Source of the DNA: an uncultured Eubacteriales bacterium | Lineage (GTDB): Bacteria > Bacillota > Clostridia > Peptostreptococcales > Anaerovoracaceae | Assembly (NCBI GenBank): GCA_902776285.1 | Contig: CACYPK010000004.1 | Coordinates: forward strand, 1-64,000 | DNA length: 64,000 bases | Reading direction: 5' to 3' | Shown here: one piece after another, positions 36,769 to 46,911 of the stretch | How the letters are laid out: the number at the start of each line of letters is the position of its first letter | Numbering within the stretch: position 1 is the first letter of the stretch | Position numbers and translations under genes: made by a program | Notes under the pieces: model-generated | The model's input: the letters and a program-made list of their open reading frames with translations, nothing else | Database searches by the model: none | What the model was told of the DNA's origin: nothing

Positions 36769-38280
36769 TTACAGCCCGTATAGATCTGAGTACTTCTTTG
36801 TGAGGTAATCTATGTAGTACTGCGGGTCGAACGGCCCGCCGTATACGCGGTCAAGCAGTTCGGCAGGCTTGAATCTGCAGCCGTGCTGCCAGATGTGTTC
36901 GCGGTTCCACTCGTTGACAGGCCCAAAATCTCCTGCAGCGACGCAGGCGTCCACGTCCACTGTCTCTTTCATCTTTTCCAGGAACTGCGCCCCGTAGGCG
37001 TTGCCGAGCGCGTACGAAGGGAAGTATCCGATGGAGCCGTTGCCCCAGTGGCAATCCTGCAGCACTCCGCTTCTGTCATCCGGCACGTCTATGCCGAGAT
37101 ATTCCTTGTACAGGCGGTTCCACTCGGCAGGGAGATCCTCCACTTTAAGCTCGTCATGCATCACGCGCTTTTCCAGCTCATAGCGTATCATGATGTGCAG
37201 CGAGTATGTCAGCTCATCGGCTTCGGTCCTTATGAGCGAAGGCTCGACTTTGTTTATGCCGCGGTAGAGATCATCAGCAGTGTACCCGGCCATCTGTTCC
37301 GGAAGAATGCGCTCGAGCTCAGGGAATATCATGCCGCAGAAGGCTTTGCTCCTGCCTATGATATTCTCGTAGAATCTGCTCTGGCTCTCATGGATGCCCA
37401 TCGAGACACCGCAGTCAAGGGCCGTGAAGGCAAGCTCGCGCGCCGAACCCGTGTCATAGAGGGCATGACCGCCTTCGTGTATGACGCTGAACATTGAGCA
37501 GGCAAAATCGTCTTCGTAGTAGTGAGTGGTAATGCGCTCATCAAGGTGCGATCCGAAATTCGTGGTGAAAGGGTGCTCCGTCGTAGCCAGACCGACATGA
37601 CCGAGGTCGAGGCCGATCCTGTTCATCAGCAGATACGCAAGCTCTTCCTGCTTCTCCGGGGAGAAATAACCGTGCCTGATGCTGTCATCCAGCTGCGGCT
37701 TTTCCTTGATGCGCTTCAGAAGAGGAACGATCCCGGAACGAAGCTTGTCGAAGAACGCGTCGCAGGTCTTCATGTCAAGGCCTTCTTCATATACGTTCAG
37801 CCAGTGATCGTACGGATCCTTGTCAGGCTCGATGTATCTCGCGAATTTCTTGTGCGTATCGAAGATCTGCTCAAGATACGGACGGAATAGCTCAAAATCG
37901 GATTCTTCTTTCGCTTTGTGCCATACGTCGTCCGACATAATGAGAAGTTCCTGATAGGCGATGTATTCATCCGGCGGGATCTTCTTCATGTCGCGTATGT
38001 CCTTAAGAAGCAGGTATACCATGCGCTGCTCATCAGAGCTGAGTTCATCTTTGTGCGCGTCGAGGAACTCCAGGAGTTCTACAGTCTCTTCAGAGGTATT
38101 CTGTCTGTAGATCTCTTCTGAAAGGATGGCCATGGTCGTGGCTCTGTTCTCTGCCGTATTCTTTGGAGCGTACGTGCATCCGTCAAAATAAATGAGTCCT
38201 ACCGCGTGATCATAGGCAGCCATCTTACGCTGCAGAGCCATGAGTGCGTGGCGGGCCTCAGTAATTGTCATTTTTGTCAT
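36769..38280 (-). CDS. M32 family metallocarboxypeptidase (carboxypeptidase Taq)
   Basis: 503-aa zinc carboxypeptidase trimming C-terminal residues from peptides in the cytoplasm. The HEXXH site is His268-Glu-Gly-Gly-His272 (VIHEGGHALYD), and the family motif HESQSR begins at His297. The downstream Glu ligand lies in that second motif. GGAGGT precedes the start. It is a single gene, divergent from the next MATE transporter. Confidence 0.95.
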   Translation of the reverse strand: MTKMTITEARHALMALQRKMAAYDHAVGLIYFDGCTYAPKNTAENRATTMAILSEEIYRQNTSEETVELLEFLDAHKDELSSDEQRMVYLLLKDIRDMKKIPPDEYIAYQELLIMSDDVWHKAKEESDFELFRPYLEQIFDTHKKFARYIEPDKDPYDHWLNVYEEGLDMKTCDAFFDKLRSGIVPLLKRIKEKPQLDDSIRHGYFSPEKQEELAYLLMNRIGLDLGHVGLATTEHPFTTNFGSHLDERITTHYYEDDFACSMFSVIHEGGHALYDTGSARELAFTALDCGVSMGIHESQSRFYENIIGRSKAFCGMIFPELERILPEQMAGYTADDLYRGINKVEPSLIRTEADELTYSLHIMIRYELEKRVMHDELKVEDLPAEWNRLYKEYLGIDVPDDRSGVLQDCHWGNGSIGYFPSYALGNAYGAQFLEKMKETVDVDACVAAGDFGPVNEWNREHIWQHGCRFKPAELLDRVYGGPFDPQYYIDYLTKKYSDLYGL

Positions 38281-38359
38281 AAAAAAATACCTCCGGGGTG
38301 CTGTTTCTAATATAATAATACTAACTCAAATCGAAAGAATATGCCATAAGCAACTGAAC

Positions 38360-39712
38360 ATGGAATTTGATACCAAGCAGGTAAACAGAAAACTGGCAAG
38401 GATAGCCACGCCGATAGCCGTACAGGGAGTGGTATCGGCGACACTCATGATGATAGACAACATCATGGTGGGATTCCTCGGAGAGACAGAACTTGCCGCC
38501 GTTGGAGTGGGTTCCCAGCTGTTTACCGTGCACTATCTTGTGCTCTTTGGCATCCTGTCCGGATCCGCCACATTCATGGCGCAGTTCTACGGGACCAGGG
38601 ACATGGCCAACATCCGCAAGGTGATAGGTTTCGACTTCACTCTGCTTGCCGGACTCGGCGCGTTTTTCTTCATCATGACCATGGGGCTCACGGGCCCGAT
38701 AATATCTATATATACCGAAGATCCTGCCGTAAAAGTCCTCGCGATGCAGTACGTGAGGATCAATGCCATATCTTTCCTGCTGCTCGCTGTATCTGCGCCT
38801 CTTGAGATGGCGTTCAAGGCTACTCAGCAGGTGAAGATACCGATGATCGTGAGCGCGGCGGTGTTCATAACCAACATCACGGTCAATTACGTATTCATAT
38901 TCGGAAAATTCGGGGCGCCCGCGCTGGGTGTAGCGGGAGCCGCGATCGGCACTCTGTCGGCAAGGATAGTCGAAGTCGTATTGAACGGCTATTTCGGTTC
39001 CCGCAGAAGCAATGAGTTCCGGGGGAGCATACAGAGCTTCTTCGGCTGGGATCCCGAGCTTGTACGCCGTGTCATAAAGAACGCGACTCCGACGACTATA
39101 AACGAATTCTTCTGGGGCTTTGGCCAGTCCATGTATGTAGCGGCGTTCAGCCGCATCAGCACGACAGCCTACGCGGCATACCAGGCGGCCAACGCCATAT
39201 TCAACATATTCAACTTCGCGGCCTTCAGCATAGGCGACGCGTCTCTGATACTCGTCGGAGAAAAACTGGGAGAGGGCGACATGGATTATACATGGGAGCT
39301 CTCAAAACATCTGATAAAAGCGATCCTGACAGTCGGCACGGCAATAGGACTGCTCGCCATCGTCCTTTCCGGCCAGCTCTCACATGTCTTCAGACTCACT
39401 GAGGCGGGGCAGATGTATACAAAGTACATAATCATAGTATTTGGCGCTACGATGGCAGCTGACCTATATAACGGGTTGCAGATAGCGGGAATACTGAGAG
39501 CCGGAGGCGACACCAGATTCGCGATGATCGCGGAGATGACATGCATCTGGCTGATAGCCATCCCGCTTGCCTTCATTTCGGCTCTTGTGTGGCATCTGCC
39601 GGTGCATCTGGCGCTGCTGGTGACCAGGATCGAGATATTCATCAGAGCAGCAATAGTAACCAAAAGATTCGTTTCGAAGAAGTGGATGAATACTGTCATA
39701 ACTGATCTTTAA
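38360..39712 (+). CDS. MATE family efflux transporter
   Basis: 450-aa carrier with about twelve helices. MEFDTKQVNRKLARIATPIAV is a normal MATE N-terminus, so the start is placed at 38360, although no clear Shine-Dalgarno site is visible; the frame continues upstream to 38240 through the divergent promoter region. A TATAAT at 38311 could serve the gene. It is unrelated in detail to the other two MATE-like genes in the window. Substrate unknown. Confidence 0.9.
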   Translation: MEFDTKQVNRKLARIATPIAVQGVVSATLMMIDNIMVGFLGETELAAVGVGSQLFTVHYLVLFGILSGSATFMAQFYGTRDMANIRKVIGFDFTLLAGLGAFFFIMTMGLTGPIISIYTEDPAVKVLAMQYVRINAISFLLLAVSAPLEMAFKATQQVKIPMIVSAAVFITNITVNYVFIFGKFGAPALGVAGAAIGTLSARIVEVVLNGYFGSRRSNEFRGSIQSFFGWDPELVRRVIKNATPTTINEFFWGFGQSMYVAAFSRISTTAYAAYQAANAIFNIFNFAAFSIGDASLILVGEKLGEGDMDYTWELSKHLIKAILTVGTAIGLLAIVLSGQLSHVFRLTEAGQMYTKYIIIVFGATMAADLYNGLQIAGILRAGGDTRFAMIAEMTCIWLIAIPLAFISALVWHLPVHLALLVTRIEIFIRAAIVTKRFVSKKWMNTVITDL

Positions 39713-39742
39713 ATAACAGCACACAGAAAGGGGAGGTGCGTT

Positions 39743-41320
39743 TTGGATAACGAAAAAAGACGGAAAGCTTTGCCGCCGATATTGCTGTTTCTCATGGCAT
39801 ATATTGCCTTGCTGATGATCCTGACAGTTGCCGAAAGGGGCCAGCCGGGTTCACAGATACAAACATTTTCGGATGCGATATGGTTCTCGCTTGTTACCAT
39901 ATCGTCAGTAGGCTACGGTGACATGACGCCGGTCACGCCGCTTGGGCACGCCATAGGCGTCATATTCCTCATCATGTCAATGGGCGTATTGGTCGCGCTG
40001 TTTGGCTACGTAGTATCCGCTATCTCAAGTGAAGGACTGCCGATGTTCAGACTGGGACTCAGGAGGAGTAAAAACTGGTACTATTTTGCCGAGTTCACTG
40101 CCGAGGCTGATGTGCTCGCAAGAGACGTGCTTCGCGAGGATCCCGATGGTGTCATCATATTCGGCATCAACAGGGAGAAGGAGATCGAAGTGCCTGACTA
40201 TCAGTGCTTATTCATCAATGTTTCTCCCGCGAGGATAGTTGCCCACAAAAAAGGAAAAGGGCAGAGATGCAAGCTTTTCTTTCTCGATGAGAACGACATA
40301 GGACGCAGCCTGAAAGCAGCCAATGTACAGGAACTGGACGCCGATGTCTATGCCCGTACTACAAGCGGTCAGGAGAAGATGGCAGGCAACCTTAACTTTT
40401 TTCAAAGCTATGACTGCTGCGCAAGAAGCTACTGGAGAGACAATCCGCTCTTTGCCTGGGAGAACATCGTAGTGATAATAGGTTTCGGCAACTACGGTAT
40501 GGCCCTGCTGGAGCGCGCGATACTTATGAATATAAATGACTCGGATTTTGATGTTTCGTATCATGTGTTCGGCGACAGCGAGCATTTCCGGAAGATACAC
40601 GTAAACCTCGGCGCCGCGATGGGTATAAACGAGGTACATCCCGGTCATGACAGCATCTTTTTCCATGATGAAGACTGGACATCCGCGCATGATCTTATCA
40701 GCAAAGCCGACCGTATAATCATATGCGAAGACAGGGAAGATACCGGATGGGATGATTACTGGAAGCTGAAGCGCTATTATGAACATGACTGCAAGGTGCA
40801 TCTGAGAACCAATCTCAAGGCGCAGGGAGTGGATATATTCGGCACGAATGAGCAGATATATACCGTCAATCAGATAGTGCGGACAAGACTCAATGACGCG
40901 GCGAGGATCATGAACGATCTGTACCGCAGGAGCGTGGAGGAAAGCCTTGACTGGGATGAACTAAGCGATCAGCTGAAGCAGTCAAAGATAGCCGTGGCTG
41001 ACCATCTTATGATGAAGGTCAGAGTACTGCTGCGCGACAGGACGATATCGACCTTTGACCGCAAGACTTTCCTTGCGGCTTATGAAGCCCTTCAGGAAGC
41101 CGTTAAGGACCCTGAAAAGCTTGATATGCTGAGAAGGATAGAACATGCGCGCTGGGTGCGTTTTTACGCTTACTGCAACTGGAAGTACGGTAAGGTCAAG
41201 AATCCGAAAAAGCATGAGAATCCGATGATATGCGAATATGAGGACCTGAGCGAAGAACAGAAGGCACATCACGATAATGCGTGGGAGCTTATAGGAGAGA
41301 TAGCAAGACAGCTCAGCTGA
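39743..41320 (+). CDS. Two-helix K+ channel / RCK-like / RyR-domain fusion protein
   Basis: 525-aa protein. Two N-terminal helices (about 11-29 and 67-93) flank a pore loop with the K+ selectivity filter TISSVGYGD (52-60). A cytosolic part follows, with a degenerate Rossmann unit (about 110-220) and a second one starting at VIIGFGNYG (244-252), like the RCK/TrkA-N gating ring. The C-terminus (463-520) matches the RyR domain: EHARWVRFYAYCNWKYG, then PMICEYEDLSEEQK. The start is TTG with AAAGGGGAGGT 5 nt upstream. It ends against trkH, transcribed toward it. The gating ligand is unknown. Confidence 0.85.
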   Translation: MDNEKRRKALPPILLFLMAYIALLMILTVAERGQPGSQIQTFSDAIWFSLVTISSVGYGDMTPVTPLGHAIGVIFLIMSMGVLVALFGYVVSAISSEGLPMFRLGLRRSKNWYYFAEFTAEADVLARDVLREDPDGVIIFGINREKEIEVPDYQCLFINVSPARIVAHKKGKGQRCKLFFLDENDIGRSLKAANVQELDADVYARTTSGQEKMAGNLNFFQSYDCCARSYWRDNPLFAWENIVVIIGFGNYGMALLERAILMNINDSDFDVSYHVFGDSEHFRKIHVNLGAAMGINEVHPGHDSIFFHDEDWTSAHDLISKADRIIICEDREDTGWDDYWKLKRYYEHDCKVHLRTNLKAQGVDIFGTNEQIYTVNQIVRTRLNDAARIMNDLYRRSVEESLDWDELSDQLKQSKIAVADHLMMKVRVLLRDRTISTFDRKTFLAAYEALQEAVKDPEKLDMLRRIEHARWVRFYAYCNWKYGKVKNPKKHENPMICEYEDLSEEQKAHHDNAWELIGEIARQLS

Positions 41321-42766
41321 TTATCCTCGCTTCCAGGTAGAAGGATAGAACAGCAGCAGAACAGGGAATAGTTCGAGCCTGCCGGCAAGCATGTCGAATG
41401 AGAGCACAAGCTTGGATAACATTGAGAACGATGCGTAATTGCCCGCGGGACCTACCATTCCGAGTCCCGGACCTATGTTGTTGATACATGCTATTACGCC
41501 GGTAACATTCGTCTCTAAAGGGAAGTTGTTCAGAGACACGAGGATCACGCTGGCTACTGAGATCATGCAGTAGACAGCCAGATAATTAAGGCAGGCGTTT
41601 ATGGTATCCTCTTCCATCATGCGGCCTTCGAAGCGGACGCTTCCGACAGATCTGGAGTGGATCATCCTGCGCATGCCTCTTTTGACGGTACGCTGTAAAA
41701 GTATCACCCTGGACACCTTGAGACCGCCGCCTGTGCTCCCCGCGCACGCTCCGACGAACATAAGGAACACGAGCAGAGTGCGTGAGTACTGCGGCCAGGT
41801 ATCGAAGTCCATGGTGCCGAAGCCGGTGGTCGTGATGATCGATGAGACTGCAAAGAATGAATGACGGACAGCCTGGTGGACACTGCCATACAGGCTGTTT
41901 ATATTTGCGGCGATCGTGATGACCGCAAAGGCGACAAAACCGAAATACCAGTGAAGCTCCTCACTGCTTAACGCGGTCCTGAAGCGTTTCAGCAGCATAA
42001 GGAAGTACAGGTTGAAGTTCACTCCGAAGAGCAGCATGAATACTCCAATGACCACTTCGAAGTATTCGCTGTCATAGAAGCCTATGCTTGCGCCGTGATT
42101 GGAGAAACCGCCTGTGCCGGCTGTTCCGAATACGTTGATAAAGCAGTCATATAGAGGCATTCCTCCGGCCAGCAGAAGGACCAGCATGAGAGCGGACATA
42201 GTGATATATATCCCGTAAAGGATACCGGCTGTGTCACGCATATGCGGTACCAGCTTGCCCGATGAAGGTCCCGGAGATTCTGCCCTCAGAAGGTGCATGC
42301 TTCGCTTGCCCCCGAGCGGGACTATGATCATGCCGAATACGAGTATGCCCATACCACCGATCCAGTGAGTGAAGCTGCGCCAGAACAGCATCGACTTGTC
42401 GAGAGCCTCTATATCCGTCAGGATGCTTGCTCCTGTCGTAGTGAAACCGGAGACGGTCTCAAAAAACGCGTCTACAGGGTTCGGGATCTGACCGCTGATG
42501 ATAAAAGGCAGACTTCCGAAAAGACTCAGCATGATCCAGGACAGGCCGGTTATGACAAATCCTTCGCGCGCGTAAATAGTGTTTGCGGCGGGCTTCACAA
42601 GGAGAAGCAGTCCGCCGGCAGCCGCGGTGACGCAGACTGTTATAAGAAACGCGCGAACAGAAGCCTGCTCATGAAAAATCAGCCCTACGACGAGGGGGAT
42701 AAGAAGCAGGCCTGCTTCTATCAGCATTATCAATCCGACTGTATGTAGTACTACCTTTGTTTTCAT
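41321..42766 (-). CDS. trkH: Trk-type potassium uptake transmembrane protein
   Basis: 481-aa K+ transporter subunit with four pore repeats. Filter-like loops are visible at SGFTTTGASIL, GTAGTGGFSNHG, ITTTGFGTMDF and INNIGPGLG, each following a membrane segment. It forms the membrane pore with TrkA as cytosolic regulator, encoded 3 nt upstream on the same strand. Its stop directly abuts that of the K+ channel gene. Confidence 0.95.
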   Translation of the reverse strand: MKTKVVLHTVGLIMLIEAGLLLIPLVVGLIFHEQASVRAFLITVCVTAAAGGLLLLVKPAANTIYAREGFVITGLSWIMLSLFGSLPFIISGQIPNPVDAFFETVSGFTTTGASILTDIEALDKSMLFWRSFTHWIGGMGILVFGMIIVPLGGKRSMHLLRAESPGPSSGKLVPHMRDTAGILYGIYITMSALMLVLLLAGGMPLYDCFINVFGTAGTGGFSNHGASIGFYDSEYFEVVIGVFMLLFGVNFNLYFLMLLKRFRTALSSEELHWYFGFVAFAVITIAANINSLYGSVHQAVRHSFFAVSSIITTTGFGTMDFDTWPQYSRTLLVFLMFVGACAGSTGGGLKVSRVILLQRTVKRGMRRMIHSRSVGSVRFEGRMMEEDTINACLNYLAVYCMISVASVILVSLNNFPLETNVTGVIACINNIGPGLGMVGPAGNYASFSMLSKLVLSFDMLAGRLELFPVLLLFYPSTWKRG

Positions 42767-42769
42767 ATG

Positions 42770-44128
42770 TTAGTGAAGGATCATCGAAAGATCCGACAGC
42801 TGCTTTATCGTTGTCGCTATGACTACATGGTCACCTTGCTCGATAGTATCGTCGCCGCGCGGGATTATTACGGCGCCCTTGCGCAGTATCGCGCAGATAA
42901 TAACTCCGTCTCTTGTCTTCAGATCCTTGAGAGGAGTGCCGGTAATGGACCCATGCTCCTCATATACGACGAATTCAAGCGCCTCGGCCGTGCCCTGGGC
43001 TATGCGGTAGAGTGTCTCCACATCGCTGCCTCCGGCGTTTTCCTTTGCGCGTACGTAGCTGATGATACGCGAAGCCACTATGTCACGCGGACATACGACA
43101 CTGCCTACGCGGTCCATGTCTATGAGATCGAGCATGCTGCTTTTGGAGACTTTTGTAACGACTTTAGGCACACCTTCGCGGAAAGCGTACATGCCCATCA
43201 GCATGTTGATCTCATCCGTTCCGGTAAGAGCAATGAAGGCATCCGCGCTATCCAGACCTTCTTCGCCCAGAATGTCGCGGTCAGTCCCGTCGGCATTGAT
43301 GATGAGGACCTTAGGTATCGCCTGATTCAGTGTTTCCGCGTTCGCCTGATTATTCTCTATCACGACAGGCTTCATGCCGACTTCACGCATCATGCGTATC
43401 AGGTAATACGCGATCATCCCGGCTCCGATGATTATCACATGCTTCGGCATACGGCTCTTGATGCCGCACAGTTTAAGGAAATGCTCGGTTTCCTTTGGCT
43501 CCGCGGCAAAACTGATAAAGTCGCCGGCCCTGAGAGTAGCATTGCCGTCAGGAATAACAGTGTTTCCGTCACGCCTTATGGCGCAGACCAGAGCTTTTGA
43601 ATTGTATTTCCTGGACAGTTCGTTAAGCGTCATCGATGTGGCAGGGCCTTCTTCAGACAGGCGGAATTCCACCATCTGGAACAGGCCGTGACCGAAGGAT
43701 TCCACGGACATGAGCCCCGGGAAACGAAGCACCGAAAAAATCTCCTGCGCCGCGTACAGCTCAGGATTTATGGTCATGGAAAGACCCATGTCTTCTGCGA
43801 ACATGTCGATCTCATCCGCGAGTTCGTGCTTGCGCACACGGGCGATCGTATGTGAGGTGCCCAGCTTCTTTGCCAGCAGGCAGCAAAGCATATTGACCTC
43901 GTCACTGTTCGTGGCGGCGATCACAAGGTCCGCTGTTCCGACGCCCGCCTCAAGCAGCACCTTGCGGTCCGCCGCGTTACCTGCAAGGCACAGCACATCA
44001 AAACTGTTCTGCAGATCCATGAGTTTTTTCTCGTTACGGTCTATGGCGACGATCTGGTGTCCTTCCTGTGTCAGCTGCTCTATGAGCACGCTTCCCACCT
44101 TGCCGGTGCCGATCACGACTATCTTCAT
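42770..44128 (-). CDS. trkA: Trk system potassium uptake regulatory protein
   Basis: 452-aa cytosolic NAD(H)-binding regulator. It has two tandem RCK units: TrkA-N domains starting at GTGKVG (7-12) and at VIIGAGMIAYYL (about 230), each followed by a TrkA-C domain (the second containing DLKTRDGVIICAILRKG). It gates TrkH. It is the first gene of the trkA-trkH unit and diverges from the GTPase-nuclease gene. Confidence 0.95.
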   Translation of the reverse strand: MKIVVIGTGKVGSVLIEQLTQEGHQIVAIDRNEKKLMDLQNSFDVLCLAGNAADRKVLLEAGVGTADLVIAATNSDEVNMLCCLLAKKLGTSHTIARVRKHELADEIDMFAEDMGLSMTINPELYAAQEIFSVLRFPGLMSVESFGHGLFQMVEFRLSEEGPATSMTLNELSRKYNSKALVCAIRRDGNTVIPDGNATLRAGDFISFAAEPKETEHFLKLCGIKSRMPKHVIIIGAGMIAYYLIRMMREVGMKPVVIENNQANAETLNQAIPKVLIINADGTDRDILGEEGLDSADAFIALTGTDEINMLMGMYAFREGVPKVVTKVSKSSMLDLIDMDRVGSVVCPRDIVASRIISYVRAKENAGGSDVETLYRIAQGTAEALEFVVYEEHGSITGTPLKDLKTRDGVIICAILRKGAVIIPRGDDTIEQGDHVVIATTIKQLSDLSMILH

Positions 44129-44230
44129 ATAAATGCCTCACAATCCGGGAATATCCGTTATAATGTGTATATGATAATACTTTCTGAATGATTAAACCAT
44201 ATAAGAAGCGTAAAAGATACATATAAAATT

Positions 44231-46906
44231 ATGCCCGATAAAAGGTTGACATTGGGAATACTCGCTCACGTCGATGCCGGCAAAACTACACTGTCGGAAG
44301 CTTTGCTCTATACGACCGGAGAGATAAGGAAACCCGGAAGGGTGGACCACGGAGATTCATTCCTCGATGATGATTCGATAGAGAGAAACCGCGGAATCAC
44401 CATTTTTTCCAGACAGGCAAGGTTCAGGGCCGGCGATACAGAAGTGACTCTTATAGATACACCGGGCCACGTGGATTTCGCGGCCGAGATGGAGAGGTCT
44501 CTTTCCGTACTGGATTACGCCCTGCTGGTTGTGAGCGGATCCGAGGGGGTGCAGGCACATACAAAGACCCTTTTCAGGCTTCTGAAAGAGAGGGGCATAC
44601 CGGTCTTCGTATTTGTCAACAAGATGGATATTGCCGTGAGACCCAAAGAGGACATACTGGCGCAGATGGCTTCTGAGCTTGAAGCGGGCATGGTCGATTT
44701 CAGCGAAGCCGCGGCCGGGACGGAGGCGTTCACGGACGCAGTGACTCTGTACTCGCCTGAACTGGCGGAGATCGTTCTTGAAGGCGGCATGCCTTCCGAT
44801 GATCAGATAGCGGATGCAGTGCTGAAGGCTGAGATCGTACCTTGCATGTTCGGATCGGCTCTGAAGATAGAAGGTATCGAAGAACTCATAGAAGTGATCG
44901 GAAGATACACGAAAGCGCCGGAATACGGCAGTGAGTTCGGCGCCAGAGTGTTCAAGATCGCTGACGCGGAGGACGGGGAGAGGCTGTGCTTCATCAAGGT
45001 GACCGGAGGAGAACTGAAGGTCAGGGACAGGGTGAAGGTGAACAGCGCATCCGGTGAAGAGCGGGAGGAGAAAGTCAATCAGATAAGGCTTTACTCCGGC
45101 AGCCGCTGCGTCGCCGCAGACTCCGCAGCGGCCGGCACGGTCTGCGCCGTGACGGGGCTCGGACGAGCCCTGCCGGGTGACGGACTGGGATCTGAAAAAC
45201 CGCTGAAAGACAGTGTTATCAAGCCTTTCATGGCATATACCGTGAGCGGACCGGAAGGCCTGGATCCTTATATTCTGCTAAGAGATCTCAATAAGCTTAC
45301 TGAAGAAGACCCGATGCTGAGCGCTTCCCGGAGGGCGGATGGCAGTTTAGAGATAAGGCTTATGGGTCAAGTACAGCTCGAGGTCCTGCAGACAGTTATC
45401 AGGGACAGATTCGGTTATGAAGTAAGCTTCGGATCGGGCAGCGTGCTGTATCTCGAGACCGTGAGCGGCACCTACGAGGGCATGGGACACTTCGAACCTC
45501 TGAGGCATTACGCGGAGGTGCACCTTATTGTCGAACCTGCCGAGCGGGGCAGCGGCATTGTCATAACTAGTATCGTCCCGGAAGACGAGTTGGCGCTCAA
45601 CTGGCAGCGCCTCATATTGACACACCTAGAGGAAAAGGAACATGCCGGCGTACTGACCGGCGCTCCTCTTACTGATGTGAAGATAAGCCTTGCCGCGGGC
45701 AGGGCTCATGACAAGCACACTACGGGAGGAGATTTCCGTGAGGCCACATACCGGGCGGTAAGGCACGCGCTGATGCAGGCAGGAGCGGACGGCAAGGCGG
45801 TCCTTCTGGAGCCGTGGTGCGAATACGAGATAGAACTGCCGGCGCAGAGTGTGGGACGCGCCATGACGGATATAAGACAGATGGGCGGCAGTCAGGACGG
45901 TCTTGAGCAGTCAGGCGACATCGCGAGGATAAAGGGCCGTGTTCCCGCAAATGAGATATCCGATTACCAGCTGACACTGGCGGGATATACATCAGGCGAG
46001 GGAAGGCTGTCCGTTACACCGTGCGGATACGACGTCTGCCATGACGCCGCGAAGGTCATCGAAGAAAAGGCGTATGAGCCTGAAAGAGATACGGACAACC
46101 CGGCGGATTCGGTCTTTGTGAACCACGGCGGCAGCGACATAGTGAAGTGGGACGAGGCCGCGGAACACATGCATCTCGGCAGTGTACTTAAGCGAAGAGC
46201 GCAGACGACGGCTGATCCTGCGGGATACGCGCCTAGGTCAAACACCGCGGCTGATGAGAACATCGACGTAAAGGAAGCGGCGCGCCGGAGGGCAGCCGCA
46301 GAGAAGGAGCTCCGCAAAATATTCGAGCGTACTTACGGCGCTTCAAAAGAGACGCGCCGCAGGGAGGTAAGCGAGGCGGACTACAGAAAAAAGCCGCGCA
46401 TTTCAGATGAAGAAGCCGCCCGCAACGAGGCGCGCAATCAGGAGATAAAGGCCCGTCACGAGAAAAAGACTGAAAAACCTGACGACAGACCGGTCCTGAT
46501 CCTTATAGACGGCTACAATCTCATATTCGCGGACGGGTATCTTAAGGATCTGTCGGCCCGCGACATGGGGTCCGCAAGAGACCAGCTGATCGACAGGATA
46601 TGCAATTACGCCGGCTATACCGGCTGTGAGACAGTCGTGCTGTTTGACGCTTACAATGTCCCGTACGGAACGGGCCATGAGGAAGTCATCAACGGCGTAA
46701 GAGTGATGTTCACCGCAGAGGACGAGCCTGCTGACATACGAATGGGCATGATGGCTGCTGAAAGCAGGGGCAGGCAGGTCTACGTGGTAACTTCGGACAA
46801 TCTGGTACAGACGGACGCGTGGGCGCACGGAGCTCTCCGCATATCATCGAGGGAGTTCCTTGACATGCTGGCCCGTACTGAAGAAGAGATACGATCTCAT
46901 CTGTGA
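44231..46906 (+). CDS. TetM/EF-G-like translational GTPase fused to Rae1/YacP-type NYN nuclease
   Basis: 891-aa cytoplasmic protein. The N-terminal 650 residues are an EF-G-like GTPase of the ribosomal-protection branch: G1 AHVDAGKTT (12-20), RGITI switch I, G3 DTPGH (76-80), G4 NKMD (130-133), then domains II-V. A charged linker (about 690-750) joins a C-terminal NYN domain (753-891) with acidic residues Asp760 (LIDGYN), Asp806 (LFDAYN) and Asp856 (TSDN), as in the ribosome-associated endonuclease Rae1/YacP. This suggests GTP-dependent delivery of an RNase to the ribosome (inference). No clear ribosome site is visible. It should not be called a tetracycline-resistance gene on similarity alone. 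Confidence 0.9.
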   Translation: MPDKRLTLGILAHVDAGKTTLSEALLYTTGEIRKPGRVDHGDSFLDDDSIERNRGITIFSRQARFRAGDTEVTLIDTPGHVDFAAEMERSLSVLDYALLVVSGSEGVQAHTKTLFRLLKERGIPVFVFVNKMDIAVRPKEDILAQMASELEAGMVDFSEAAAGTEAFTDAVTLYSPELAEIVLEGGMPSDDQIADAVLKAEIVPCMFGSALKIEGIEELIEVIGRYTKAPEYGSEFGARVFKIADAEDGERLCFIKVTGGELKVRDRVKVNSASGEEREEKVNQIRLYSGSRCVAADSAAAGTVCAVTGLGRALPGDGLGSEKPLKDSVIKPFMAYTVSGPEGLDPYILLRDLNKLTEEDPMLSASRRADGSLEIRLMGQVQLEVLQTVIRDRFGYEVSFGSGSVLYLETVSGTYEGMGHFEPLRHYAEVHLIVEPAERGSGIVITSIVPEDELALNWQRLILTHLEEKEHAGVLTGAPLTDVKISLAAGRAHDKHTTGGDFREATYRAVRHALMQAGADGKAVLLEPWCEYEIELPAQSVGRAMTDIRQMGGSQDGLEQSGDIARIKGRVPANEISDYQLTLAGYTSGEGRLSVTPCGYDVCHDAAKVIEEKAYEPERDTDNPADSVFVNHGGSDIVKWDEAAEHMHLGSVLKRRAQTTADPAGYAPRSNTAADENIDVKEAARRRAAAEKELRKIFERTYGASKETRRREVSEADYRKKPRISDEEAARNEARNQEIKARHEKKTEKPDDRPVLILIDGYNLIFADGYLKDLSARDMGSARDQLIDRICNYAGYTGCETVVLFDAYNVPYGTGHEEVINGVRVMFTAEDEPADIRMGMMAAESRGRQVYVVTSDNLVQTDAWAHGALRISSREFLDMLARTEEEIRSHL

Positions 46907-46911
46907 CGGCA

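Noticed and set aside
44231-46906. A tetracycline-resistance determinant
   Set aside because: The gene resembles TetM in its GTPase part, but it has a nuclease fusion, no leader attenuator and no mobile-element context; chromosomal relatives of this type are common in Clostridia.
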